Of a stretch of 64,000 nt of DNA, positions 35,964 through 45,400 are shown one piece after another; position 1 is the stretch's first letter, and each line of letters starts with the position of its first letter. Under the pieces are notes generated by a model. The model had not been told where the DNA came from, did no database searches, and saw nothing but the letters and a program-made list of their open reading frames with translations. The translations under genes and the position numbers were made by a program. The stretch lies in NCBI RefSeq assembly GCF_001280505.1, contig NZ_LBIO01000062.1, forward strand, positions 116,644 to 180,643. The letters are read 5' to 3'. The stretch is from Mangrovimonas sp. TPBH4. GTDB taxonomy: Bacteria; Bacteroidota; Bacteroidia; Flavobacteriales; Flavobacteriaceae.

Positions 35964-37211
35964 CTAAGGAACTTGATTTACCAAATGTTCACTTTTAATA
36001 TAAAAAATGCCATCAGCTACATTATAAATGTCCATCTCATCTCCATTGTATGAGATCCCATCCACCCAAGTAATATTCGATTTAAATACTTGCTCGGAGA
36101 AAGTCTTGGCTAGTAATGAGTTCCTAAAGGAAATATAGGCGTACTCAGAAGTGTAATATGTGTTTATAAAACGTTCCAAGCTCCCTTTTTTACTTTTGAC
36201 CTTGGTTTTTCCAAGTCCGAGATATCCTTTAAAGCCGCAAGTTCCTTCAAAAGGAGTAAAGGCTATTAAGTAATATTGATTTCCGTATTGCTCTCTTAAA
36301 TAGGTGCCCATTTTATTTTTGTTGAAACGGTCCGATTCTCTATAGGCCTCTATGGATTCCGTATTGTACAGCAAATGGGTAGTGGCGGCCCAAAGCATTA
36401 TTTTTTTCTTTGGATAAAGTTTGTCGCCCAAGAATTCTGCATTAATGCCCATCTGTTTGTCTCTATCAGAAGTTCCATAGTTTTTACGGTAAACAGATTG
36501 TAGGTTGTCAACCATATGTTTCCAAAAATTTAAGTAGGTGTTCTCTTGATAAGAAACGCTTTTTAAGGCTTCGTTAATGTTTCTGAATTTATGGTGCATC
36601 AAAAGAGTGTCTGCAGGTTCTCTTTTGGAAAATCCGTAACATCTATTGACTGTTTCTGTAATGGCATTGTAAAAGGAGCTATCTAATTTGAAGCTCCTTT
36701 GACTTTTTCTTTCAAGTGTATCGATAAATCTCGAAAAGTCTTTTGGTAAATTATAGTTTGCTTTTACAGAAAAGAATGATTCATCAAAACCAACCAATTC
36801 CAAGGGATGTTCGGTTTTTTGGGAATCTACTATATAATTAAACAATTCTTTCATTTCAGTAGTGTTCCATACCCCTGAAATATTTTTAGAGATGGAGTCA
36901 GGATTGGCAATGCCTTCCTTTAATTGCTGGTTCAATATATTCATATTGTACATGGGGCATTCAAAAGCCAAGACATCAAAACCACATTTTTCGTGAAGAA
37001 ACTTTACCATTTTTATTTTGGCTGTATAGGTTTCTCCCATAAAATGTAATGCTTCCCCAAGTCCAACAAATTTAACTTGTTCCAATTCTGATTTTAAAAA
37101 GTCAAGATTTGTAAAAGTTGAAGAATTGTAGTCTGAAGGGGTGATTGTTGTAATAGTTTGTGAAAAACTTAGATTGAAAATAAAAAAGTTAAGGAGTAGA
37201 AGTTTTTTCAA
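35964..37211 (-). CDS. Secreted erythromycin-esterase-family protein
   Basis: 415 residues with an N-terminal signal peptide (MKKLLLLNFFIFNLSFSQ), so exported. Family landmarks: VGLGEALHFMGETYTAKIKM (catalytic His region, GE-xxH), FDVLAFECPMYN, then RDKQMGINAEFL and ATTHLLYN. Known relatives (EreA/EreB) hydrolyse macrolide lactones in the cytoplasm, but many relatives have other or unknown substrates, so resistance should not be assumed. The start codon is TTG at 37211: an in-frame stop lies 12 bases upstream and no ATG precedes the signal peptide. Confidence 0.75.
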   Translation of the reverse strand: MKKLLLLNFFIFNLSFSQTITTITPSDYNSSTFTNLDFLKSELEQVKFVGLGEALHFMGETYTAKIKMVKFLHEKCGFDVLAFECPMYNMNILNQQLKEGIANPDSISKNISGVWNTTEMKELFNYIVDSQKTEHPLELVGFDESFFSVKANYNLPKDFSRFIDTLERKSQRSFKLDSSFYNAITETVNRCYGFSKREPADTLLMHHKFRNINEALKSVSYQENTYLNFWKHMVDNLQSVYRKNYGTSDRDKQMGINAEFLGDKLYPKKKIMLWAATTHLLYNTESIEAYRESDRFNKNKMGTYLREQYGNQYYLIAFTPFEGTCGFKGYLGLGKTKVKSKKGSLERFINTYYTSEYAYISFRNSLLAKTFSEQVFKSNITWVDGISYNGDEMDIYNVADGIFYIKSEHLVNQVP

Positions 37212-37401
37212 AAGTTGAATGGTTTAGTTGCACTTAAAAATAAGAAGGCTATTCAATGTAATGTAGGTTTTTACATATATTTAACGTTCTCTCTTGTGCC
37301 TCGTTCAGTCCTTTTTAAATTATTTTAAAATAAGCCCCGATGCCTCTTTAAAATAAAAGTGCCATCGAGACTTTTTTGCAGAAGTAATAGGTGTGGTTAA
37401 T

Positions 37402-37995
37402 CTATTTGTTGCCTTTGGGTAGAACCAAGGTGCCTGTAACTTGGTGGTCCGTTTGAAATTCTGGGATAAAATTGCCATCCTCGTCAAATGAATTGACATA
37501 GCTGTTAAAGGTGGCATTTCCAGTGGCGCCTTCAAATCTTCCGGTACCTCCATTGAATATGATTGGATCTTCAAAATAACCTTCATAAAAAGGATCGTCT
37601 ATAATGATTACTTCACCGTAGGAGCCATCATCAGGATTGGTAAAATATAGTTCGTCTCCATTGGCAGCTATAAACACGCCTTCTATATTGGTGTAGGTTA
37701 ATCCCGCTTCGCAAAATTTAATGGTAACGCTAAAGTTGCCTAAATGGGTACCGGTTCCAGCTCCAACTTGATAGTTAAATCCTAGAAAAGGGGCTTCGGT
37801 ACAATAGCCTTCCCCTGATAAACTATAATTTCTCTTGGTGAAAAAATCCAATTTTAATGGTTTTTCTACAGAGCCATTAGCCGTCTTGGCCTGGGTGTCG
37901 CTTTCCTCGGTAATAATATCCGTTTCTTGGGTGTCGCAAGCGGAGAAGCTCAGTAATAGGGCGCATGTTAATAGGAATAGTGAAAGTGGTTTCAT
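37402..37995 (-). CDS. Unrecognised lipoprotein, intact member of a local family
   Basis: 197 residues with lipobox SFSACDTQ. The mature part is beta-rich with a repeated style of motif: GTGTHLGNFSVTIKFC, EGVFIAANGDELYFTN, PIIFNGGTGRFEGATGNATF, QTDHQVTGTLVLPKG. This resembles allene-oxide-cyclase-barrel-like or similar small beta-barrel secreted proteins, but I cannot assign it. A truncated copy with the same motifs lies at 33258-33775. It stands alone, convergent to nothing, just before the AraC-type regulator. Confidence 0.75.
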   Translation of the reverse strand: MKPLSLFLLTCALLLSFSACDTQETDIITEESDTQAKTANGSVEKPLKLDFFTKRNYSLSGEGYCTEAPFLGFNYQVGAGTGTHLGNFSVTIKFCEAGLTYTNIEGVFIAANGDELYFTNPDDGSYGEVIIIDDPFYEGYFEDPIIFNGGTGRFEGATGNATFNSYVNSFDEDGNFIPEFQTDHQVTGTLVLPKGNK

Positions 37996-38288
37996 GATGC
38001 TTAAATTTTAAATGGTTATGAGTTTGATTTTTCGTGTATATAAAGGTATTTCGGGGGGCTTGATTTTTTGGGAATTCATGTTGTATACACCGTAAACTAT
38101 GTTGCAAACTCTGTAACAAAAGGTTGAAATTCCGTAGCGTGTGTTAAATCTGCGTGTTATAGATGGTCAAAAAATAAGTAAAGTGAAACGGAAGCTTTTT
38201 TAATTTTTAGTAATTTTAGAATCAGTGTGTTATATGAATAAGTGAAGAGGTTGGCAATCGTTAAGGTTGTTATAAGACATTTGGGGTT

Positions 38289-40127
38289 ATGGAGCCGCTC
38301 ATATCAATGAACCAAGCTTTTATTGAAAAGCTGTACGGGATTTTAGAAGAGAACTATCAGGACGAGAACTTTGGGGTGAAGGAGTTGGCTTCAGAGGCTG
38401 GAATTAGCAGGTCTCAATTGCACCGAAAATTGCAATCCCTAATAGGGATGTCGGCCAGTAAATTTATCAGGTCGTTCCGGCTGGAGAAGGCACACACGCT
38501 ATTGGAGAACAATGTCTCAACTGTCTCCGAAGTGTCCTACGCCGTTGGTTTCAACAGTCCTTCCTATTTTATCAAGTGTTTTCACGACCATTATAACTGT
38601 TCTCCTGGCGAGTTGAAATCGCACAATTTAGATACCATAGAAGATAGTTGGAGGGACAGAACACTCCCAGATGTACGTTCTTCCAGTATCAGTCAAAGAG
38701 TTTGGGTAGCATTAATCGCTGTATTTGTGGCAGGTTTGGTCATTTTCAATTTGTGGTACATCAGTCCCAAAAATCAGCCACGTTCCCTGGCCGTATTGCC
38801 ATTTAGAAATTTGAGCGAAGACCCTTCCAATCAATATTTTTCCGATGGTATTATGGATATGATTACGAGCCAATTGTCGCATGTGGACGGGCTTAATGTC
38901 ATTTCTAGGACTACCATGGAACATTATAGGGGAACTACCAGTACCATTCCTGAGATTTCAAAAGCGCTTAACGTTTCTTATATTTTGGAAGGCAGTGTAC
39001 AACGATATGCCGATAAAACTCAAATTATTCTACAGTTGATAGACGCCAAGGAAGACAGGCACCTTTGGTCTCAAAATTACGAAAGGGCCTATGAAGATAT
39101 TTTCGAGCTTCAAGGAGCGATTGCAAAAGATGTGGCCAAACAACTGAAGGTGGCTATTAGTCCCAATCAAGACAGAACACGTCAAGCCAAAGCCCCTAAG
39201 AACTTTGAAGCCTTGAATACCTATTTAAAAGCACGCTTTTTTTGGCACCGACGTACAGAAGTAGATTTAAAGAAAAGTATCCATTATTTTGAAAAGGCTA
39301 TAGAAATAGACCCGGAGTATGCCTTGGCTTATGCAGGCTTGGCCGATGCCTATTTTATCATGGTGTGGTGGGGTTGGTATGATGTGGAATCTGGTATTTC
39401 CAAAGCTAAAAAATATGTAGATATGGCATTGAACCTAGACCCCATGGACGCTTCAGCCCATGCCACCTTAGGTGGGATTTTATGTTGGTATGACTGGAAT
39501 TGGGACCTGGCAGAAGTGGAATTGAAAAAGGCAGTATCCTTAGACCCACAATATGCTACTGGGCACCAATATTATGCTGAGTTATTGGATATTTTGGGCA
39601 GAAATAGAGAGGCAAGGGAGCAAATTGATCTGGCATTAAAGTACAACCCCAATTCACGGGTTGGGAATTCCATTAGCTCCATGGTGTATTGTAATATGGG
39701 TAATTTCAGAAAGGCTTTGGAAGAACAAGTGAAGTCTGCTGAAATTTCTGGAGTACCGGACTATCTTTTCTGTATGAAAAATTTAATGTGGTTGGACGAT
39801 CAAGAACAGGCCTTGAACTGTTTCAAGAAAATGGTGTCAGTCAAAGAAAGTGATATTGAAGAAATTGATACGCTATATCGAAAAGGAGGCATGGAAGCGG
39901 TGTTAAGAGCGCATACCAATAGCTTAGAATTTCAAAGAGCGTATAATTACAACATGGGAACAATATATTGCCTAACTAAAGATTATGACAAGGCATTGGA
40001 GTGTTTGGAGAAAAGTTATGAAGCTAGGGAACATGTGATTCTCCGGATGAAAAACAATTATGATTTTAAGGATCTAAGGAGCGAACCTAGATTTTTAAAA
40101 TTGGTCGAAAATATGGGACAGAATTGA
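38289..40127 (+). CDS. Membrane-anchored AraC-type regulator with TolB-like and TPR domains
   Basis: 612 residues. An AraC helix-turn-helix pair occupies about 10-110 (GVKELASEAGISRSQLHRKLQ; VSYAVGFNSPSYFIKCFH). A single membrane helix follows (about 137-158, WVALIAVFVAGLVIFNLW). The rest (160-612) has a TolB/FlgO-like N-terminal part (SLAVLPFRNLSEDPSNQYFSD, ILEGSVQRYADKTQI) and TPR units (YFEKAIEIDPEYALAYAGLA and others). The layout puts the DNA-binding part in the cytoplasm and the sensor part outside, so it is a one-component transmembrane regulator. It might control the pectin genes downstream but there is no direct evidence. Confidence 0.88.
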   Translation: MEPLISMNQAFIEKLYGILEENYQDENFGVKELASEAGISRSQLHRKLQSLIGMSASKFIRSFRLEKAHTLLENNVSTVSEVSYAVGFNSPSYFIKCFHDHYNCSPGELKSHNLDTIEDSWRDRTLPDVRSSSISQRVWVALIAVFVAGLVIFNLWYISPKNQPRSLAVLPFRNLSEDPSNQYFSDGIMDMITSQLSHVDGLNVISRTTMEHYRGTTSTIPEISKALNVSYILEGSVQRYADKTQIILQLIDAKEDRHLWSQNYERAYEDIFELQGAIAKDVAKQLKVAISPNQDRTRQAKAPKNFEALNTYLKARFFWHRRTEVDLKKSIHYFEKAIEIDPEYALAYAGLADAYFIMVWWGWYDVESGISKAKKYVDMALNLDPMDASAHATLGGILCWYDWNWDLAEVELKKAVSLDPQYATGHQYYAELLDILGRNREAREQIDLALKYNPNSRVGNSISSMVYCNMGNFRKALEEQVKSAEISGVPDYLFCMKNLMWLDDQEQALNCFKKMVSVKESDIEEIDTLYRKGGMEAVLRAHTNSLEFQRAYNYNMGTIYCLTKDYDKALECLEKSYEAREHVILRMKNNYDFKDLRSEPRFLKLVENMGQN

Positions 40128-40158
40128 TGAATTAGGGAATTTGATATGGGCTAATAAA

Positions 40159-40190
40159 AAAATCCCTTGCTACTGTAAGCAAGGGATTTT
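40159..40190. terminator. Bidirectional terminator between AraC-type regulator and 40194-40586
   Basis: Thirteen-base arms AAAATCCCTTGCT / AGCAAGGGATTTT with loop ACTGTA between two convergent genes. Confidence 0.85.
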
Positions 40191-40193
40191 ATA

Positions 40194-40586
40194 TTATAAA
40201 ATCCATTTGGCTAATTTATATTTTCGTTTGAAAGGCTTGATTTCTTTGTTGATTTTCTTTTTGTAGGATTTCAACATATCGTCATTTCCAAAGGCACTTT
40301 CAAGGACGCCATCCCGTTGATTTTTTCTATTCGTCAGTTTTTTAATCTTGGTATCATCATCGTCATCTCCACTGGCAATGTCCATAATGTCCTGAACATA
40401 GCTGCGATTTTCTGACTCAATTTTGTCCTTGAGTTCAGAGGAAATTCCTAAATCATTCCCTGGATTAAGGGTAGAAAGTAAATCGGATGAAAATTGGGCC
40501 GAAGGCTTGGTGATGGTTTGGGCCTGAAAACTAAATGAAATAAGGGTGAAGAGTATCACTCCAAGGTACGTTACTTTGGTGCTCAT
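40194..40586 (-). CDS. Small unrecognised secreted protein
   Basis: 130 residues from ATG 40586: signal peptide (STKVTYLGVILFTLISFSFQAQ), then a charged helical protein with an Asp run (GDDDDDTKIKK) and a lysine-rich end (KKKINKEIKPFKRKYKLAKW). No domain recognised. I preferred ATG 40586 over an upstream in-frame start at 40622 because it gives a normal signal peptide. Convergent with the AraC-type gene. Confidence 0.65.
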   Translation of the reverse strand: MSTKVTYLGVILFTLISFSFQAQTITKPSAQFSSDLLSTLNPGNDLGISSELKDKIESENRSYVQDIMDIASGDDDDDTKIKKLTNRKNQRDGVLESAFGNDDMLKSYKKKINKEIKPFKRKYKLAKWIL

Positions 40587-40719
40587 AATAATTGATTTTA
40601 ATAGTTTCTTAAATGTAATCAATTAAAAATCAGTAAACAACAGTTTGTTTTTTATTCTTAAGCCGTACTCTTTTGAAGTGATAGAATCTAATTTTAACAA
40701 CGCTATTAGGTCCTTGGTA

Positions 40720-40761
40720 TTGGAGAATTGAATATTATGTCTTAATTTGGTAATCGATTAC
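40720..40761 (+). promoter_or_regulatory. Pectate-lyase promoter with palindromic operator
   Basis: Candidate -33 TTG (40720-40722), 19 bases, then -7 TTAATTTG (40742-40749, one mismatch to TAnnTTTG). Directly after it comes the 12-bp perfect palindrome GTAATCGATTAC (40750-40761), continuing ATTG. The identical 16 bases occur in the same position before the pectinesterase gene. A repressor of LacI-type bound here would block initiation. Confidence 0.65.
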
Positions 40762-40835
40762 ATTGTTGAAATAGTAACGAAATGCTTTCTAGTCTATGGC
40801 ATTGTGATTCCTTCCTAATTTAATTTGAGATACTC

Positions 40836-42161
40836 ATGAAAAAACGATTACTTTTTGCTGCCTTATTGGCGGGTATGTTCCATGTGAATGGGCAAAATTA
40901 TTATATGGAATCGCCGGAAGGCTTTGGGGCTGCTGCTACTGGAGGTGGGAGTGCCACTCCTATTACGGTTACTACTTATACAGCTTTGAAGACGAATATT
41001 GAGGCGGCTGGTCCCAAAGTCATTTTGGTTTCTGGAACCATCACCATTCCAGAAGGTCAGCAAATTAGTAAAGTGGTGACCGACAAAACTATTTTAGGGT
41101 TGCCAGGAGCCAAATTGGTGAACAATAGCCAAACTCAAAGTGGTTCAGGGATTTTGAACTTGAAAAATGGATCGAATAACGTGATTATAAGAAACTTGAT
41201 TTTTGAAGGACCTGGTGCCTATGATGTGGATGGTCGTGATAACTTAACGGCCGATGGTTGTACCAATTTGTGGGTGGACCATTGCGAGTTTCAGGATGGT
41301 GTAGATGGCAATTTTGATATCAAAGGAAATTCAGATGATGTGACGGTGTCTTGGTGTAAGTTTACCTATTTAAAGCCTGCCGTTCCAGGCGGTCCGGGAG
41401 GATCTAATGACCATAGATTTTCTAATTTGGTAGGCTCTAGCAGTACCAATGCCCCTGCAGACGGGCATTACAGCGTGACCTTTCAAAATTGCTTTTGGGC
41501 AGATGGTGTAAAGGCTAGGATGCCCCGAGCCAGAAATGCCGAATTGCATATCCTTAATTGTTATGTTAATACAGATGTATCGAGTTCTACAGCCCTTGGA
41601 TTGGGAGGAGGTATCAATGATCTTACCTGCTATGTGGAAAATACAGATTTTGCGAATGTAGGCAATGTGTATCAAAATGCCAGTTCTGATGGCGGTACTG
41701 TGTCCTTGGTATTTGACAACTGCTTAAATGGCGAGTCTAATGTTGGCACAGTTACGGCGCCTACGTATAGCTATACAGTACTTGAGGTAGAAGATGTTGC
41801 TGAGGTGATTAGTAATGAAAGTTGTGGCGCTGGAGCTACTCTTGATATTACTGATATAGGTGAAATTTCGTCCTCTTGTGATGGTCTGGGACTTGAAGAC
41901 TTAAACGCAATTGGAGTGAACGTGTATCCTACCATTGTGGACGATATTTGCTATATCGAATTACCTTCACAACTTAATGGAAGTGTCTCTATCGATATGT
42001 TTACACTAATGGGACAAAAGGTATATTCTTATCAAAATAATGCTCAATTGGAGGCGACTAATAGATACGCTTTAGGTTTGAGCCAACTCGCTAAAGGAAT
42101 GTATGTTTGCAGGCTACAAATTAATGGGCAAACAGAAAGCTTCCGATTGATGAAACGATAG
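40836..42161 (+). CDS. Secreted PL1 pectate lyase with T9SS sorting domain
   Basis: 441 residues. Signal peptide (MKKRLLFAALLAGMFHVNGQ), then the parallel beta-helix of polysaccharide lyase family 1: KTILGLPGAKL, NVIIRNLIFEG, CTNLWVDHCEFQDGVDGNFD (vWiDH signature with calcium ligands), DHRFSNLVG, and the catalytic-arginine region WADGVKARMPRAR. A short T9SS type A sorting domain closes the protein (VNVYPTIVDDICYIEL, MFTLMGQKVYSY, LAKGMYVCRL). It cleaves polygalacturonate by beta-elimination outside the cell. Its partner, a pectin methylesterase, is encoded 320 bases downstream with the same operator. Confidence 0.92.
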   Translation: MKKRLLFAALLAGMFHVNGQNYYMESPEGFGAAATGGGSATPITVTTYTALKTNIEAAGPKVILVSGTITIPEGQQISKVVTDKTILGLPGAKLVNNSQTQSGSGILNLKNGSNNVIIRNLIFEGPGAYDVDGRDNLTADGCTNLWVDHCEFQDGVDGNFDIKGNSDDVTVSWCKFTYLKPAVPGGPGGSNDHRFSNLVGSSSTNAPADGHYSVTFQNCFWADGVKARMPRARNAELHILNCYVNTDVSSSTALGLGGGINDLTCYVENTDFANVGNVYQNASSDGGTVSLVFDNCLNGESNVGTVTAPTYSYTVLEVEDVAEVISNESCGAGATLDITDIGEISSSCDGLGLEDLNAIGVNVYPTIVDDICYIELPSQLNGSVSIDMFTLMGQKVYSYQNNAQLEATNRYALGLSQLAKGMYVCRLQINGQTESFRLMKR

Positions 42162-42182
42162 AAAATAGTTTAAAAACCCTTG

Positions 42183-42211
42183 AAAACCCTAAGACGAGTT
42201 CTTAGGGTTTT
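42183..42211 (+). terminator. Terminator of the pectate lyase gene
   Basis: AAAACCCTAAG / CTTAGGGTTTT stem with loop ACGAGTT and T run, 21 bases past the stop. Confidence 0.85.
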
Positions 42212-42284
42212 TTATTTCAGATTGATAAATTGGTTTTTTTGAAGCGCTATAAATGTGAAATTCACACTTTTTTGAGCGATATTT

Positions 42285-42327
42285 TTTGATTATAACAATT
42301 TTGTAATATATTTACGTAATCGATTAC
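42285..42327 (+). promoter_or_regulatory. Pectinesterase promoter with palindromic operator
   Basis: -33 TTTG (42285-42288), 18 bases, -7 TATATTTA (42307-42314), then one base and the palindrome GTAATCGATTAC (42316-42327) followed by ATTG. Same operator and placement as at 40750-40761. The leader to the start codon is about 150 bases and nothing else is recognised in it. Together with the terminator at 42183-42211 this accounts for the 319-base gap between the two genes. Confidence 0.7.
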
Positions 42328-42480
42328 ATTGATTTTAAGTAGTTGTCGACCTTCTTAAAATAACATCGATCCCCCTTATTAATTGACTGAGCCTACCATT
42401 GTTGGTGAAGAATGTCACAAGTGAATGCCCCGCATTGACTTGGCGTTTTTTGATAATTAACTAGAACAAATTGTTACTAC

Positions 42481-45400
42481 ATGAAAAAACATTACTTTCT
42501 TTTGCAACTGTTCCTTTTATTTGTTGTAGCTGCCGTTCAAGGGCAGACCACTACCAGCTACAATTTAGGGGACCAATCCACCTTTACCAATTCGGGTAAT
42601 CAGTGGGATCCTGTGACTTCTACTACAAGTCCAGATGGGAACGTTAGAACCCAAGCCGCTACAAGTCTGTGGCATAGTGCCGGATATGGCATTGCCTTCC
42701 AAAATGGGAATTCATTGGAAATAGACGTAACGGGAACTTGTACCATCCGTTTTTACGGATCGGTCTATAGTGCAGGAACCTTGGATGGAGGTACTACCTT
42801 AGGAGGTAACGATTTAGGGACCTTGGATGTGGATATGGATGCCTATCCAGAAATGGCAGATCAAACGGGCTATTATGAATATAGTTATACGGGAGGTGAA
42901 GGAACTATATATTTTACATTTAGCGGTTCTAATGCTTACACACCGGCTATAGAAGTGACTTATCCTTATACCATTTATAATTTGGTAGATCAATCTACTT
43001 TTACCAATACTGGAGTGCAATGGGATCCCGTAACATCTACCACAAGTCCTGACGGAAAGGTAAGAACCCAAGCAGCGACATCTCAGTGGCATAGTACCGG
43101 TTATGGGGTGGCCTTTAAGGAAGGAAACTCTTTGGAAATTGATGTAGAGGGAACCAATACTACGGTTCGTTTTTACGGATCGGTGTATAGTGCGGGCACT
43201 ATGAGTGGAGGAACCACCTTGGGAGGTAACGATTTGGGAGTTATGGATGTTGATATGGATGCCTACCCAGAAATGGGGGACCAAACAGGTTATTACGAGT
43301 TTACTTATGTGGGAGGGGCTACTACCTTATATTTTACCTTTAATGGCTCCAATGCTTATACGCCTGCCATTCAGGTGACCAATCTTCCTGCGTCTATCAT
43401 TATGACAGATGTTTGGGATTTTGGCGCAGAGCAATTTGATGAGGTGTTGTATAATAATCATTTGAATGAAGAAGTAATTAACGCTTGGTATGATGGTGTA
43501 ACTCCAGGAACGAGTGGCATAAATCTTCCGTCATTTTCAGCTGGCGATTTGGGTTATGTTACCAATGGTACCAGCGACCGTTTAAGAACTACGAACACCA
43601 ATATTACCCGTTGGGATGAAAATATAGCCAGCTCAACTAATTTTACCGGAAGAGTGTATGTGAATTCAGGTGCTAATATGAATCGTTACTTGACGCTTAA
43701 TTTACAGGAAGATGATGAAGTTACCATTCATGCCAGAACAGATTCAGGAGGAAATATCAATTTTGAATATGCCGCCGACCCGGCTGCCCAAAAAGATGAG
43801 GTTGAAATGCCTGCTGCAGAGGTAGAACTGCAATTCGTGGCTCAATATACTGGAGAATACCATGTATATGACAATATAGGAAAGCCTAGTTATTTTAGGG
43901 TTTTAAGAAAAGCCGCCAATTACATCACCATAACTGGAACGGTGGATGCTACTGAAGCTCCTGGGATTCCTGAAGGATATACTGTGCAGTATACCAATGA
44001 GGCAGGTAAAATGTATGAAGCCGTCGTGACCGATGGAACTTATAGCATCGAGGTGCCTGCACCTTATACTTATGCCTTAAGTTTAGGTGGAGCGAATGGG
44101 TACGTTATTACCAATGGAGATACTGTGGAGGTAACTGAGGAAAGCACTATGCACGACATTACGGTGTTACAAGTAGACTTATACAATTTAAGTGGTGCTA
44201 TCACTGGATTGTCAGACCTTTCAAATTTGGAATTACATTTCACGCCAGATCCATTAATGGAAACCATTTACCAACCAATAGTTACTGTTGATACCGAAGC
44301 TATGACCTATACGGTAAATCTTGAAGCCGATTTAGAATATACCATTTCTGCAGAAGGGGTTAACGACTATGAGATTTTGGATAACACCATTACTATAGGA
44401 ACTGCAGCTGCTACTTCCGATGTCAATTTCACTTTAAAACCAGTATATGACGTAAGCATTACTGCTCCGGATTTGGATGCTGAGCAAATGAGTGCTTTGA
44501 GTTTGACCTTTACCAATAATAATGAAGAAGGCTATACCTATACTTTTGCCGATGTGACTACCGTGGCATTACGCGATGGGGTTTATAGTATTACATATGA
44601 TGGATTGGACGCCTATCCAATAGAGTTGACACTAACTTCTAATTTGACTATTGATGGTGCTGATACTACTAAGGAACTTTCTTTTGATCCTGTGAGTGAA
44701 TGGCTATTCGATGATAAAGTCATTTCCAATGCTACGGCATATAAAGGATTGATTTTTTCAGGTAGTGTGAGCGTAAGAGGAGATCACAGTCCACCAGACT
44801 TGGTAGCCTCTACTGGAGCGACTATTGCAGTGCCAATTGCTGTTGGTCAAAAAGTGATTGTAACCGATTACTACCAATCTAATTATACCATTGAAGATGG
44901 CGATGTAGTAGCCAATACTTCTGGAAGTACCAGTTCTAGCGTGGTTTCTGAATATGTATATGAAGGAACAGTAGATGGTACGGTGACGATTTCGGTAGGT
45001 GGAACTTCTTATTTCCGTTCTGTTAAAGTGGTAGATATCGTAGCTTATAGCGCTGTGATTACAGTGGGTATTGATAAGGATTACCAAACTATTAACGCTG
45101 CTTTGGATGCTGTTGCCAATATGGAACGTCCAAACAACGAATTGGTAACTATTGTTATCGACCCAGGAAATTATGAAGAAATGTTGGTGGTTTCAAGTCA
45201 TAACGTGACATTGAAAAATGCGTCATCTACTCCGAGCATCGCAATTTTGAACGAAGGTGTAGATATTGATGTAAATGCCGTTCGTATTACGTCTTATTAT
45301 GGACAGAAATATAACTTCTTTAGCCAAGGCACAGACAATAAATGGAGTGCTGAATCTTTGGCGGTAAATACTGAAAACGGTTATACCAATTATGTGAATC

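Noticed and set aside
35964..37211. Antibiotic-resistance call for the erythromycin-esterase-like gene
   Set aside because: Family membership alone does not show macrolide hydrolysis, and the protein is exported.
29446..38280. attR-type copy of the tRNA-Asp 3' end
   Set aside because: Looked for GGGTTCGAGTCCCGTCC by eye and found no second copy; the island boundary is not defined.
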